A stretch of 64,000 nt of DNA, from positions 6,094,667 to 6,158,666 of the forward strand of contig NW_002060946.1 in assembly GCF_000150275.1 (NCBI RefSeq), written 5' to 3'. The number at the start of each line of letters is the position of its first letter. Position 1 is the stretch's first letter. Positions 25,324 through 36,197 of this stretch are shown piece after piece. The notes under the pieces are model-generated. The model searched no databases, had not been told where the DNA came from, and saw only the letters and a list, made by a program, of their open reading frames with translations. The position numbers and the translations under genes were made by a program. Source of the stretch: Trichoplax adhaerens (lineage: Eukaryota > Placozoa > Uniplacotomia > Trichoplacea > Trichoplacidae).

Positions 25324-27087
25324 ATCAAAATCATATTATCGCAACAGTGTAAGCGTCTTGCTGTTAGAATAAATGCCATGAAATTTCCACGAGCTAGGCT
25401 AGTTTGTATTATAACATTAACAAAATATTTCAGTTTTACATATCCAAACATAACAGCGAATTGGGACTATTATTTTGTGATTTTTTTTCAACCGAAATGA
25501 TAACAAGATAAAAATAGCTATGCTTCCTAAAGTAACTACAATAATATTGTTTATTTATACGATAGTAGAAAAAGGTAGAACCTAATGTGTGACTTGTTTG
25601 GTGTAAATGTTAATGTCTAGACGTAATTTATATGGACTTTGGAACTTAAATATTATAGTAGGATCAGGCCTGCTGTGTTAGGATAAATATTTGTAGCACA
25701 GACGTAAACAGCGTAGCTATATAAGTAGATTAGAAAATTGCTAGATAGATGAGAGATTTAGAACCATAGAGGAATATAGGATGGAACAGAAACCCATCGA
25801 AAGTGAGAGAAGATAGTAGGAATCAAGATATATTAGCACAATCCTTTTAACGTAGAGAAATAATTTCTGTTAACTAAATTATCGAAAAATCCTCTATATT
25901 ATTGTGGAATTTGAATCTGATTAGTCTAATTAGATAAAATCAAGTTTCTTTACAGTGGGATTCCAATATCACTTTATGATCAACAAGATGTCGGTTGACT
26001 TAAGCGTTTAATGTTATGACATCTTCATATCCAGCTAGATTGTCGCCTAAATTAGCACATTATGAGCGTAAAACGAGAAACGACTTCCTCAAACATTTTA
26101 TAAATTCCGATTAAGCAATTTATAAACTGTAATTAGAATTTAGGCGATCTAGCGGTATATAAGAGTGTAGTATACTTAGATAAAATATTTTTATAAACAA
26201 TAATCTTATTAATAGAAACAAATGTACATTTCAATATTAATCACAAGTCTTTATTTCTACCTTATTTAATTAATATTTCATAAACACTACTAGGTACAAA
26301 TATCACGTAGTGTTATGGTTTTTCTAATGCATTCAAATCTTTGTATTGACAGTAACGTCATACGATATCAATAACTAAATAGTTGAATATTATCCTGTAT
26401 TGGTATGAAAGAGCAGATAACGCAAATAAACACTATTAAATTAAGTGTTGTACAGTGGATTTACTTATTACAGAACTTATACAATGTTGGCGAAATGTTA
26501 TAATTTTAGATCAATATGTAGTCGATATGCTTACATGATTCTAGGGATAGCATAAATCATATTAATAATTCCTTTATCATCGAATAATTTACCTTCCGTA
26601 TTACAAAGTCGATCCTTTTACCTATGGGATCAAATCAGAACACCAGTTAACCCATAATGACTGATATCGAAATTAATCAGAGAATTGAGAAATAATTGAA
26701 CGCTGCAAATATACATATTGGATTTGAATCCATCCTATAGAAGACTATTGAAGACTTAGAATTGTGATAAATTTAATTTCCAGGAACATATGGTAGTATT
26801 TAATTATTAATATGGTACTCAGTGAAATCTTTAATATTAAATTTCAATTTCTAAAACAGCTTGGACTGGAAGCACAACTTTGCAAACCGTCAATCATTAG
26901 AACTTGATCATATCTGAATTTAATACAGCTTAAACAATATTTACAATTTTAAACTTGTTATTACAACTGGCATATTAAATATAATAAAGACTTACGTCTA
27001 TTTTAATACAAAACCAAGAATAATTATCAACATAATTTCTTGTCCTATATATTTTATTGTCTAAATTTTATATTGTCCAAGCAGTGT

Positions 27088-27298
27088 ATTATTAATTCAA
27101 TGCTTTATTCAATATCTATTGGTAATTACAGGCTGATAATGTGAGCGATAATTATTAAGCAAGAAAGATTATAAATCATAACTACTATAATTTGATTATT
27201 AATGCACTACTTTATTCAATAATATTGGCAATCATAGGCTGATAGTATGAGCGATATTTATTGAGCAAGAAAGATTATAAATATATAACTATCATAAT
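27088..27298. repeat. Two-copy tandem duplication, 107-bp period
   Basis: Copies at about 27088-27194 and 27195-27298 share CTTTATTCAAT, GGCTGATA-TGAGCGAT and AGCAAGAAAGATTATAAAT. Their similarity is high, suggesting a fairly recent local duplication. No coding frame spans either copy. Confidence 0.85.
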
Positions 27299-28153
27299 AT
27301 TATGAATTAGTGATAATTTCTCTAATAGCTGTTTTGAAGGTAATTCTTTTTAGCTTAAAATGGGCGTTTATGATTAATATTATCTAATAATAATACCATT
27401 AGTTAAAATAACAGATTTTGCTACGTAAATAAGAAATAAATTCTTATCACAGAGATCGATACCGTGAAAAACTTTAAGAAAGGGCAAAACACTAATATTC
27501 ATCAATCAAATTTAATAGTATAAAGATTTTAGCAAATACAATTCATTTTTAATTAAAATGTATAGATAATAGTACATTAGTACGATATTTAGAACATTCC
27601 ATAAGTATTCTAAACCTTATTTTGAATGCTCATATTTGTTTAAAAATTGTGTCAAACTTTTTTTCTACATATTTTCTAAAGTTATATTATCATCAATATG
27701 CATTCTATCTGTTATTAGTCAAGGTTACTAATTTTGTATTGCTATCATTGATATACTATAACAATGAGTAGCTTCTAGACATGGTTATGTAGCTGAAGTT
27801 GAGGCACGTAGAATGTAGTTACACTTTCAATGTGATTAAAGAAGTAAATTGAAATAAGATCTAACACCGAGATCATCTTTTACCGTAAATTAAATTATCT
27901 GCTAACTCTAGAAATTGATTTTTCTATTTTTAATAAATCTGATGATATCCCCTAAACTGGTACGTTTATAGTACATAAAATGACAAGATTAGAATAATCG
28001 TTGATATTTTCTCTAAGGTTACTTTATACTAAGGTACATTAATCTGTTGACGTTAAGATATTAACCAACAATATTGAGTATAGTTTCAGTTATAGTTGCT
28101 GTCCTATCAAACCATTTAATCATTACCCTCTTATAAAGTTGGAATCTTGTATC

Positions 28154-28159
28154 TTTAAT
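28154..28159 (-). terminator. Possible poly(A) signal of receptor 2
   Basis: ATTAAA, a common variant of the poly(A) signal, lies on the minus strand 63 nt past the receptor 2 stop codon. In AT-rich DNA this hexamer is frequent, so the assignment is tentative. Confidence 0.3.
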
Positions 28160-28222
28160 ACTATGTAAACCTGTATTAAAGATGGCGTAATCAAGAAGTG
28201 ATCAATATTAATTGTCGTTAAA

Positions 28223-29257
28223 TTAAAAGCGTTCGACAATAGTTGTGCTAAGTCCGGTTCGTGGGCCATGAAGACGTCGAAAAAACGAGAGAACACCATC
28301 ACGTAAATTTTTATTGAAAAATCCGTAAATAATTGGGCTAGCTACGGAGTTTAAGGAGGCAAGGTAGAATAACCATTCCCGTACATTAAGTCTATGAACA
28401 CGTAAACCTAGCTCTTTATCTATAGTAGCAAGAAGTTGATAAACGTTATAAGGCGTTTGAAGTAATAAGTAAACTCCAACAACTATAGCTACAGTTTTAA
28501 CTGCCTTTAGAGCAATGGATGGTGTATTCGTAGGCGAGCTTACTTGACTATCAGCTCTTATTCTAGATACATGATCTTTAGCAACCAAGAAAATGCGAAT
28601 GTAAAATATAATGGTCACAGAAGTTGGTAATAAAAACATTAAGAATGCCCAAAATATGTTCCATACTTGTAAGCCTACTCGACGATTGGCTGTCATTTCC
28701 GATAAAATGCAAAAATAAGGACATACGCGCCACCAGTGAATGATTAATGGCAGAAATGCAACCATAGTAGGTAATATCCAACAGACTAATAGTATAACAA
28801 CGAACATAACAGACTTGTAGACGCTAATTTGATTGTACCAAAACGGTGACGAGATTGCAATAAATTTCTCTAGACTTATGGAGCATATATGAAAGTTCAT
28901 ACAACAAACAAAAGCAAATCGGATAACATTATTAGACAGTTGGCAATAGATATTGGTAAATGGATGAATAGAATTTCCGATGACTATAATTTTTACCGGT
29001 AATATATAAATGAGGCAGTATAATACGTTAGCAACACATAAACTTCCAACTAATATACTACTGTAAGTTCTTAGCGAACGTTTGCACATAATGACAGCTA
29101 CCAAAAATGCGTTTGGGATTATTATCGCTGTTAATAAAATACTCCATACGATAATCGAATCGGATTCGAACTTAGTCAGTGGCCGATTAACAATAGTAGT
29201 AAAATTTAATCGTAAAAAAAAGCGAACATCTGGACAAGTTGTATGAGTTAACGACAT
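28223..29257 (-). CDS. Class A GPCR, receptor 2 of the array
   Basis: This intronless gene encodes 344 residues, ending in TAA. The product is a seven-helix plasma-membrane receptor closest to receptor 1. The N-terminus has Cys8 and a glycosylation site at Asn18. Landmarks are Asn49 (1.50), Cys105 (3.25), Trp160 (4.50), the CPYFC loop at 179-183, Pro211 and Tyr219 (5.50, 5.58), Pro269 (6.50), and Pro308 and Tyr311 in helix 7. The same switch substitutions occur: Asn77 for Asp2.50, Glu130-Lys131-Phe132 for DRY, Gln267 for Trp6.48 and Ser307 for Asn7.49. Across TM3 to loop 2 the protein is nearly identical to receptors 1, 4 and 5 while codons differ widely. Its C-terminus (ending in TTIVERF) lacks the Ser-Leu-Leu-Ser tail of receptors 1 and 4. 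The ATG is preceded by AATCAAA, as in receptor 1. Confidence 0.95.
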   Translation of the reverse strand: MSLTHTTCPDVRFFLRLNFTTIVNRPLTKFESDSIIVWSILLTAIIIPNAFLVAVIMCKRSLRTYSSILVGSLCVANVLYCLIYILPVKIIVIGNSIHPFTNIYCQLSNNVIRFAFVCCMNFHICSISLEKFIAISSPFWYNQISVYKSVMFVVILLVCWILPTMVAFLPLIIHWWRVCPYFCILSEMTANRRVGLQVWNIFWAFLMFLLPTSVTIIFYIRIFLVAKDHVSRIRADSQVSSPTNTPSIALKAVKTVAIVVGVYLLLQTPYNVYQLLATIDKELGLRVHRLNVREWLFYLASLNSVASPIIYGFFNKNLRDGVLSFFRRLHGPRTGLSTTIVERF

Positions 29258-29421
29258 TTTGATTGAAGATCGATAGAAAAATCTTTCCTCTTGTTGCTTT
29301 GATAACGGAAGGAAGATTAGCTGCGAACGAATATTTCAAAACCTTTTACTTTTAATGATTATAACGGACGATTGAAGGCACAACGTCGTATCGAGCTGTC
29401 AAGGATTGGTCTTTTAAATTT

Positions 29422-29429
29422 TATTTATA
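29422..29429 (-). promoter_or_regulatory. Possible TATA box of receptor 2
   Basis: On the minus strand TATAAATA lies 165 bp before the receptor 2 ATG, upstream of a locally GC-richer leader (about 29281-29410). Position and order fit a core promoter, but the hexamer is common in this composition. Confidence 0.3.
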
Positions 29430-30170
29430 TCTGGCAAGGGAAGAGTGGAGTATAAGATATATGCTTATGTTAAGGTTTATAACGAATTAATTTCATTGTT
29501 CTATCGAATGATATCTTTCACTTAAAGTATTTACTTCCAATGGTTGAATAGAGATTGTATTATCCGTAAGTAAATTGACTAAAATGCGTAATTAATATTT
29601 ATATTTATTAATTAATGACCTTTTCTCAGTTATCTAGCCAAAACAATTGTTAAGAAATTATAACAATCCTATTTAATACAAAGAAGATTTCCTGTTTTGA
29701 TATTTCAAGCTACTATTGAATTGCAATGGCTATGTATTATTTATAAATTTAATATCATATTCCGTTACTATAATATTAATATATTACTAAAAAATCCAAT
29801 CAATTTTAGGGTAATAGGGATTTAAAAATTCTTTTATAAAGGTGAATATATAATCATTATAATTAGGCATATAAAATGATTTCAGCGGAAACTTAATGAA
29901 GCTGAAATTGAGTTCCGTTCAATATTTATTAGGACAATAAAATAAATTCTACGTTTAATTTTTAATGTTTCGGTGTGATCTAAATTAGGTCATGTGGTTG
30001 GTAAAGTTATATTATCAATAGTTGAATACCTTAATAATACCCGTAGTCCTTTGATGTTATAACAATAACTTATATTATTGGTGATGCTGATACCAATTTC
30101 AATACTATTTTAAGTCTGAGTTGTGCAATTGTACATTACGTTGAAAAGTAAATTTCGCCAATAGTACTAT

Positions 30171-30286
30171 ACATTGTATATATATATATGTACAACTATA
30201 GTTGGATATTGTGCAAATATACATAAATAGACTGTAGTTTGATATTGTATATAGTTCATATATATATAACAACTGTAGTAGGATAT
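30171..30286. repeat. Three-copy TA-rich minisatellite
   Basis: Three units of 36-41 bp each end in a TGTAG-T-GATATT-like segment (30171-30210, 30211-30246, 30247-30286). Units 1 and 3 carry a TATATATA run and an ACAACT core. The units are degenerate. Confidence 0.6.
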
Positions 30287-30358
30287 TAGCTTGATTTGAA
30301 TAATAGGTATTATTATGACCATTGAGCCAAATGTTTTAACTAGAAATTCAAATCATGT

Positions 30359-30654
30359 ATGTTAATTTTTATAGAGGCCGTCCGGGCTTGGCCTTGCATA
30401 GCACAACGATTATGTGACAGCTATCTAACATCTCTCAATATGCGTGATTACATGAAAGCTTTTGAAGTGCAGTCACTGCTGAAACAATATGGTTGTAAAC
30501 TTCACTAATTCGCATAATTAACTCAGAGGCTTTTGTTTGGTTAGACAAGTCTGATATAGTAAACACACTTTCATATAGCACTATCCACCGTACGAAATTA
30601 TTTGGAGTTATGTGGGAAGAATTGTACCGTCAATGGCTGTTGCTGTCCAAGTAG
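30359..30654 (+). pseudogene. Frameshifted coding relic, weakly MADF-like
   Basis: Two overlapping open frames lie here in a clearly GC-richer patch. Frame A runs from ATG at 30359 to TAA at 30506-30508 (49 residues, starting MLIFIEAVR-AWPC). Frame B runs from 30499 to TAG at 30652-30654 (51 residues, with LIRIINS, VWLDKSD and MWEEL). One single-base indel near 30500 would join them, so this looks like one coding region broken once. Both pieces recall the MADF/Adf-1 DNA-binding domain (LI-x-x-V start, Pro-Cys or Val-Trp, a final Trp/Phe-containing helix), found in transcription factors and some transposon accessory proteins. The likeness is weak and judged by eye. The alternative is a multi-exon gene fragment. 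Confidence 0.3.
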
Positions 30655-31431
30655 TAATGTTTATAGATTGTGCCTTTAACAGTTATTTGCACAATATTTA
30701 AATTCTAATGTACCATTAGAAGTAGCTAATTATTGAATTTGGTGTTTTTTGAGTTCGTTGCTGTAGTGTATGCTTCTAAACGCGGTTTGCACTAGCCTAT
30801 TCTAAGTAAAGATTAAACTTCCACTAGACTATAGCATAACTCCTTACTTGTGCAATCTATATTTGACAATTCACATTGTGGAAATTTAATTATACTGTAC
30901 CGTACTCTAACTTGATTGTATCGTAGAACTGTCCCCAATATAGAAGTAAGAAATTCTTATTAGCCATTCGTATTTTAAAAATGATAATTTGCTCCTGTTG
31001 TGCTTGTTACATTGGTAAAAGCTATTTTCATGCATCTATCTTATTAGTTAGAGATATTAGTACACAGAGAGCTTGCATACTTTAGCTATTCTATTTTAAC
31101 ATAGCTATTCGATTAATCATGTTGTATTCACGCTGTAACCTTACTCGGTTATCTTCTTCATATTAGCTCAATAAAGACTACTTTTCACTAGTCATTCTTT
31201 TGTATTTTAATTGCGATAATAACGGACGCTCAATCTTCTGAAACATCATTGTTGCCATCTAATTTATTTCATATTGGTACTCGGTGTGTATAGTGTTTAT
31301 TAATAATCATAGTGAATCATATAAATCAGTTAAAATCATAATTGAATTTGACAACTAGTACAGTAAATCGATAGGCGTGAACAACATGGTTAGTGATAAT
31401 AATTATATTGTAAACATTTAAAAAAGATTAA

Positions 31432-32658
31432 GAGGGTGAAATTTCTGAAACTTTAAGAAAAATTTAAATTTTCACGGTATTTAGTAGTGAAGATCTTGAT
31501 AAACTTATAAATAGTGCACAGCTGCTTAGATTGAACGCAGAAAGTAAGGAAAATTTCTGTTTATTTTATATGGACCCCAAAACTATTTCTAAAAATGAAG
31601 TATAAGAACGACTCATTAAGATGATTGCTTTGCTACCTTTACGAAAACTTGGATTAAAATACAAAACAACTACAGTATGGTGGATAGCCTAGACATCGTA
31701 GTAGTAGACACTCTATATTAGTGCTTCATTTCCATAGTGTGTTAAACTAATTATTTGCTACACGAATTCTCCTTTTTATTATACGTAGAAACTCCGTTAT
31801 TAGACCTACAAGGTACGCACACTTGGTATAAGTTAAACTGGTTACATTGTAAATTATTAATTAAACTAAATTATGAATTGTGAGGTTATATAATTTAGAC
31901 TTCTGAAAAACAAGATCCATCTAGCTATAAGTTATCCTTTCCATGAAAGCAGTGCAATTTATGCTAGGAGTGTTCCGACAGATATGATTAATAAAAACAT
32001 TAAACTGTACCTATATTCATAATTTTATGAATAGCTATGACGGAATGATTCATCAATAAAACACAAATTTACCGCCTACGTATGCTTAAGTCGTCCTATT
32101 ACACAAAAGAATAAGAATTTATGGCTTTCTGTTGTATAGTAAACATCGTTTGGATATGACATAATGCACACATACATACTGTATAATAAAGGAGTAAACT
32201 TGAATTTCGACATAGCCCCTAGGCTACAACATTTCAAGTGTAAACTGAACTACATCGGATATTGACTTAACAATGGATCTAATGGACGATATTGGTATGA
32301 ATTGGGCTATTTGTCGCTTAGATGATGGCGTAGTTAAGGTGCTAAATGACCTTGTGTTCTTATTCCCTTTAGAAAAACGAAAATTACTCTCGTAATGATA
32401 CAATATCATAAAACCTTCTATCGCTTTGGATAAAGTGGAGGATGACAATGCATACTGGCCCCGTAGTTATACAGGCATTTTTTATGATAATGAATAACAT
32501 TTTTGGCTTTAATGATGAGCCTAGTATTGATATGGTGATAGATTAAATGGTCTTTATGAAAAATGTCATCAAGTGATGTAAATATCGCTCTATTTGATCT
32601 TTGTAAGCATAATAATGAAATATATGATTTAATTGATGTTGACAAGTTCAATGATTAA
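31432..32658 (+). pseudogene. Cluster of broken coding-like fragments, unknown family
   Basis: Several plus-strand open stretches succeed one another with stops and frame changes between them. They are 31468-31602 (contains SEDLDKLINSAQ), continued in the same frame after one TAA by 31606-31689 (LLPLRKLGLKY); 31894-32019 (HESSAIYARSVP); 32273-32392 starting at an ATG (WAICRLDDGVVKVL); 32399-32494 (DDNAYWPRSYTGIF); and 32563-32655 (ALFDLCKHNNEIYDL). They are acidic and polar and unlike the shadow frames on the other strand. They may be a decayed gene or exons of a live one; introns were not resolved. I recognise no family. Other intergenic DNA here also yields protein-like frames by chance, so support is modest. 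Confidence 0.25.
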
Positions 32659-32949
32659 TTGATAGTCAGTTAATGGTGCAATATCGTCTAATTACTTTAT
32701 AAACTCTTTTTTATTTATTAATCAATATCATGCTTTGATTGTGCCTAAAACGAAGCTTCCCGTACAGTTACATGGAGCATTTAGGTAGTATGTTTACAGC
32801 TTTACTTAAAAATTAGGGAATTTAGTGCTTGATTCCAAACCATTAGGGCTCGTACCAATAAGGCCCATAAATTTAACTTGATATTGCTTTATAGCAACCT
32901 TAGCCAATTAATACTACATGGCCAATTATGGATCTATTTCTAGAAGAAA

Positions 32950-33460
32950 TAGTCAAATTCTTTCATCATCAGTTTTACGCGTACACAATAGCTATATGTA
33001 TAGCCATACAGTATCCTCACATGTCTAAGAGTTCCTATCACCGAATACTTTCTTTACGAAAAGTTGTAGTCGACCAGCATTCAATAATTATAATTGCTGG
33101 CTCATAGACTAGTAAAAAGATATACTTGTAGTCAAGTTCTTTCATTACCAGTTGTATATGATAGCTATACACATAGCCAGCCAGTACATTCATGAGTGTA
33201 ACAGTTTCGATCACGGAATGCATTTCTTTATAAATGGTTGTTGTTGATCAGCATTTAATAATTGCAGGCTCATAGACTAATAAATAGAAATAAATGTAGT
33301 CAAGTTCTTTCACCACCAATTGTATGAGTATATGATAGCTATACGTATTGCTAATGTAACAGTTTCGATCACGGAGTGCCTTTCTTTACGTAAAGTTATT
33401 GTCGAGCAGCATTCAATAATTACTTGCCCATAAACTAATAAGTAACTTCATGTCGGACAA
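32950..33460. repeat. Three-copy tandem repeat, about 170-180 bp
   Basis: Copies begin with TAGTCAA-TTCTTTCA at about 32950, 33129 and 33297. Each contains an ATAGCTATA block, a GTAACAGTTTCGATCACGGA-like block (weaker in copy 1), CTTTCTTTA, and an AGCAT-AATAATT stretch followed by a CATAGACTA-like motif. Spacings are 179 and 168 bp. Copies 2 and 3 resemble each other more than copy 1. No reading frame survives across the units. Confidence 0.85.
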
Positions 33461-34615
33461 TCCTGATTTTTCTTACCTTATTCTGTCAATAAAAATTTGG
33501 TTCACAACAGAGGCTAGCTTAGATTTATAATTTCCTATCGAATTTTTTACGGAAAATATACTATATTGAACGCTGTACTCTATAATTTCACTTCTGATAA
33601 TCTGCAGTAAAGTAAAATGCTAGATTGACTATTATGGTTAAAAATCGTAATAACTTAGGCTTAGAAAGGTATAACTAATACGCCATAGGGAAGCTAATGG
33701 CTAATATACCAATATATTTGATTCCATTGGTACATTAATGATGTGATCAACAGTCTACGGAACACTGCATTTAATTCATAGCAGTAATAGTGATTTCGAT
33801 ACTGATACCGTCGAAATAACACTTGCTAGATATACAAGTATGTTAATAGAAATAAAGTAAATTTTCGTATGTCTACTGTCATAGACAGGCAAGAATTAAT
33901 TCTGAAAATCTAATTTTATTAGCAAATGTTGTAGCTGTATACAAAATTGGGGTTAGTAGTTTAAAGCAATACGGTTGAAAATATGTGTGTAAGGTACTGA
34001 GAAATTTTTTCAAGCACCTATAAATTGAAAAATGCACAGCTTCGTCTTTCAGAAATCTTAATTTAAGTAAATTTCATTGTATGTTAATTTATAGACGATC
34101 TAAATCTATTGAAGTACTACAGTAAGTTTTATGAAATGCCCTAATACAGATTAAATGCGTAAAACCGATTAAGCCAAATTATTCTAGCTCTAGGGTACCG
34201 AGTTCATACTTTTGTATTCATAAAGATTACACAAATAACATCAAATTACGTAATGATTCAAACCTTCTACTCCGTAATACTGATAGCTCTCACCACTATA
34301 TTGAATGGCTTTAGTATTCTATCAGTAATAGATATTTCATTTAAAATCAGCGATTTGTAGAGCAAATCCAAGTTAAATTAAGCAGGTTTAGATTATCACA
34401 ATGCGTCTTTACCAGATTGTAGTTTTTTTTTACCGCGAAACGTGCAAAGTATTCTCTTTTAGGACACATAGAGATAGGGCTTTGGTTTAAAGAAATCGAA
34501 TAAATAAATTAGTAGCCTTGCGTACTAGTTGTTGAAAATTTGAATCAAACTTTTACATACATCAATCAATTAATTTCTGCTTTTATATAGTTTAACGGTG
34601 AATGAATAGCATATA

Positions 34616-34665
34616 NNNNNNNNNNNNNNNNNNNNNNNNNNNNNNNNNNNNNNNNNNNNNNNNNN
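34616..34665. other. Assembly gap (50 N)
   Basis: Exactly 50 consecutive N. A fixed round length indicates a scaffold join of unknown true size, so sequence between receptors 2 and 3 may be missing. Confidence 0.98.
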
Positions 34666-36103
34666 TTGGTTGATTTTAGATCTTTTAGAAAGTTTAAGAT
34701 AATTGTAATTAAACCACTATGGATCATTTTCCTTTTCTTAATTTATGGTAGTAAATTTATCAAGCTAAAAACCTCTATAATGTAGTAATTTAACATACTT
34801 AATTGTTCGCATTAATATCGGCCAAATGATTTTGTATCTACTTTCACAGATTAAATTTATGGAAATGAAGTACCGTAGTAGGTATGGATCAGTTGAGTTT
34901 TAGGTCTATAGGTAACATGGATTTTTCATTAATATTCTTTTTAATTTTTTACTTTTTGATTATTAACCGCATAAATTGTATTAATTACTAATACCTATTA
35001 TAGTGAATCCTTAAAAACATGGCAAATGGATTTACTATACAGATTAAGATAAATTGTATGGATAGTTGAATTGACTATTGTAATAGATTGCCCGAAAACA
35101 ACGTGAATAGTGCTATGCAAATATTCGACATTTTGAAATTATTAAGCAGGAATTGATTCTAGTATGTGCATGAATGTATACTTTAAAATTAAATTTTAAT
35201 TCATAGTTAATGTTTCAAACAATCAAGACAGTAAGTTCTCTAGTTCAACTTAGTAATTATTACACTAGAAAGATATACGAGTAAGTTTTTAGTTGCATAG
35301 TATACAGAAATAAAAGAATACTAAGAGCATGGTTAAATCATGGAAGTTTAAATTTTCATTAAGACACGATAGATACCGAAATCAAGATCATCGACGATTT
35401 AACAGAATATTTTAAGAGATTTATCTGGGTAAAGTTGCTAAATTTTAAAACTCCAGCATGTTACTTGAAATATATGAAGCGAGTACCACAGAATTCTCTT
35501 ATCATTAAATCTTTATGTTCACAGAAATTTTTATTGGTTAATAACGTACATTACCCATTGATAATCTAGTATGAATCCGTTTAGATACGTGTACAACTTA
35601 TTTTATACAGTAAACAGCTGGCTAAGAATCACCTGCCAGAGTTTATGATAATTAGCATATGTGTCCTTGTTGTAAATGTGCTCATAAATCGGGGTTAGCC
35701 ATTTGGTAATAAAGAATCTTCGTCATGGAAGTATTAGACTGTGTATTGCATTATACTATCATATACTGTAACATTATTTCGAATAATAAGATTTATCAAA
35801 ATCATAACAGTTCGTTACTCTTTCATGTTTGAATCGATAAGGGTTTGCTTCCTTTATTAGTCAGCAAAATTAAAGGATTCCCAACGATTAGATTTCTAAT
35901 TGCTGACTTATTTAAAGAAAGCATTGTCAATACATGGATTGATCAGGTTTTCTTTCCCATGGAGCTTTGGTAAATATAAGCCAATGAATTAGTTTTGGGA
36001 TATTTTTTTTGATACCATCTGTAAAACCAACATTTTTGCCAACAAGCTTTACTTGCAAGTTTATGAAGATAACATAGGTCTCAAATTCTAAAATACTGGT
36101 TGA

Positions 36104-36109
36104 TTTATT
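36104..36109 (-). terminator. Possible poly(A) signal of receptor 3
   Basis: AATAAA on the minus strand lies 88 nt past the receptor 3 stop codon, a typical distance for a short 3' UTR. Confidence 0.4.
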
Positions 36110-36197
36110 TCTTCTTACACATATCTGCTACCGTGCATCATTCTGTGTAAAAGTCCTGAAACTTCTATTTAGAATAAATGTAATCTAAAATTGACGA

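Larger units (their letters stand above)
18468..28222. other. Intergenic interval, receptors 1 to 2
   Basis: This 9.75 kb has no confident gene. It contains several degenerate tandem duplications, two strong hairpins and AT-rich inverted repeats, listed separately. The first 150 bp upstream of receptor 1 probably hold its 5' leader. A GTAAGT-like donor on the minus strand near 18556 would allow a 5' non-coding exon, but this is not proven. Open frames of 60-85 codons exist around 22.9-23.9 kb on the plus strand without recognisable domains. Confidence 0.55.
29258..36197. other. Intergenic interval, receptors 2 to 3
   Basis: This 6.9 kb holds the putative promoter and leader of receptor 2, a TA-rich minisatellite near 30.2 kb, several GC-richer plus-strand fragments that look coding but are interrupted (30.36-32.66 kb), a three-copy tandem repeat near 33 kb and a 50-N gap at 34.6 kb. 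From 33.5 kb to 36.1 kb I see no gene or repeat. Because of the gap, part of the interval is missing and its true length is unknown. Confidence 0.55.

Noticed and set aside
26717-26733. GGATTTGAATCC, resembling a tRNA B box
   Set aside because: No A box, acceptor stem or anticodon arm can be drawn upstream; it is simply a short palindrome-like match.
31465-31605. Stops inside protein-like frames as a sign of a variant genetic code
   Set aside because: Three receptors end in TAG and two in TAA at homologous places with no conserved read-through, so the standard code applies; decay or introns explain the internal stops.
32224-32651. Two overlapping minus-strand open frames of 74 and 77 codons
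   Set aside because: The plus strand of the same DNA reads as better protein-like fragments, and the minus frames are probably their reflections. They overlap out of frame and share no motif.
33038-33223. 61-codon minus-strand frame inside the three-copy repeat
   Set aside because: Not maintained in the other repeat copies.
32950-33460. CRISPR-like array
   Set aside because: Units are about 170 bp, degenerate along the full length and have no constant-repeat/variable-spacer pattern; the window is eukaryotic.
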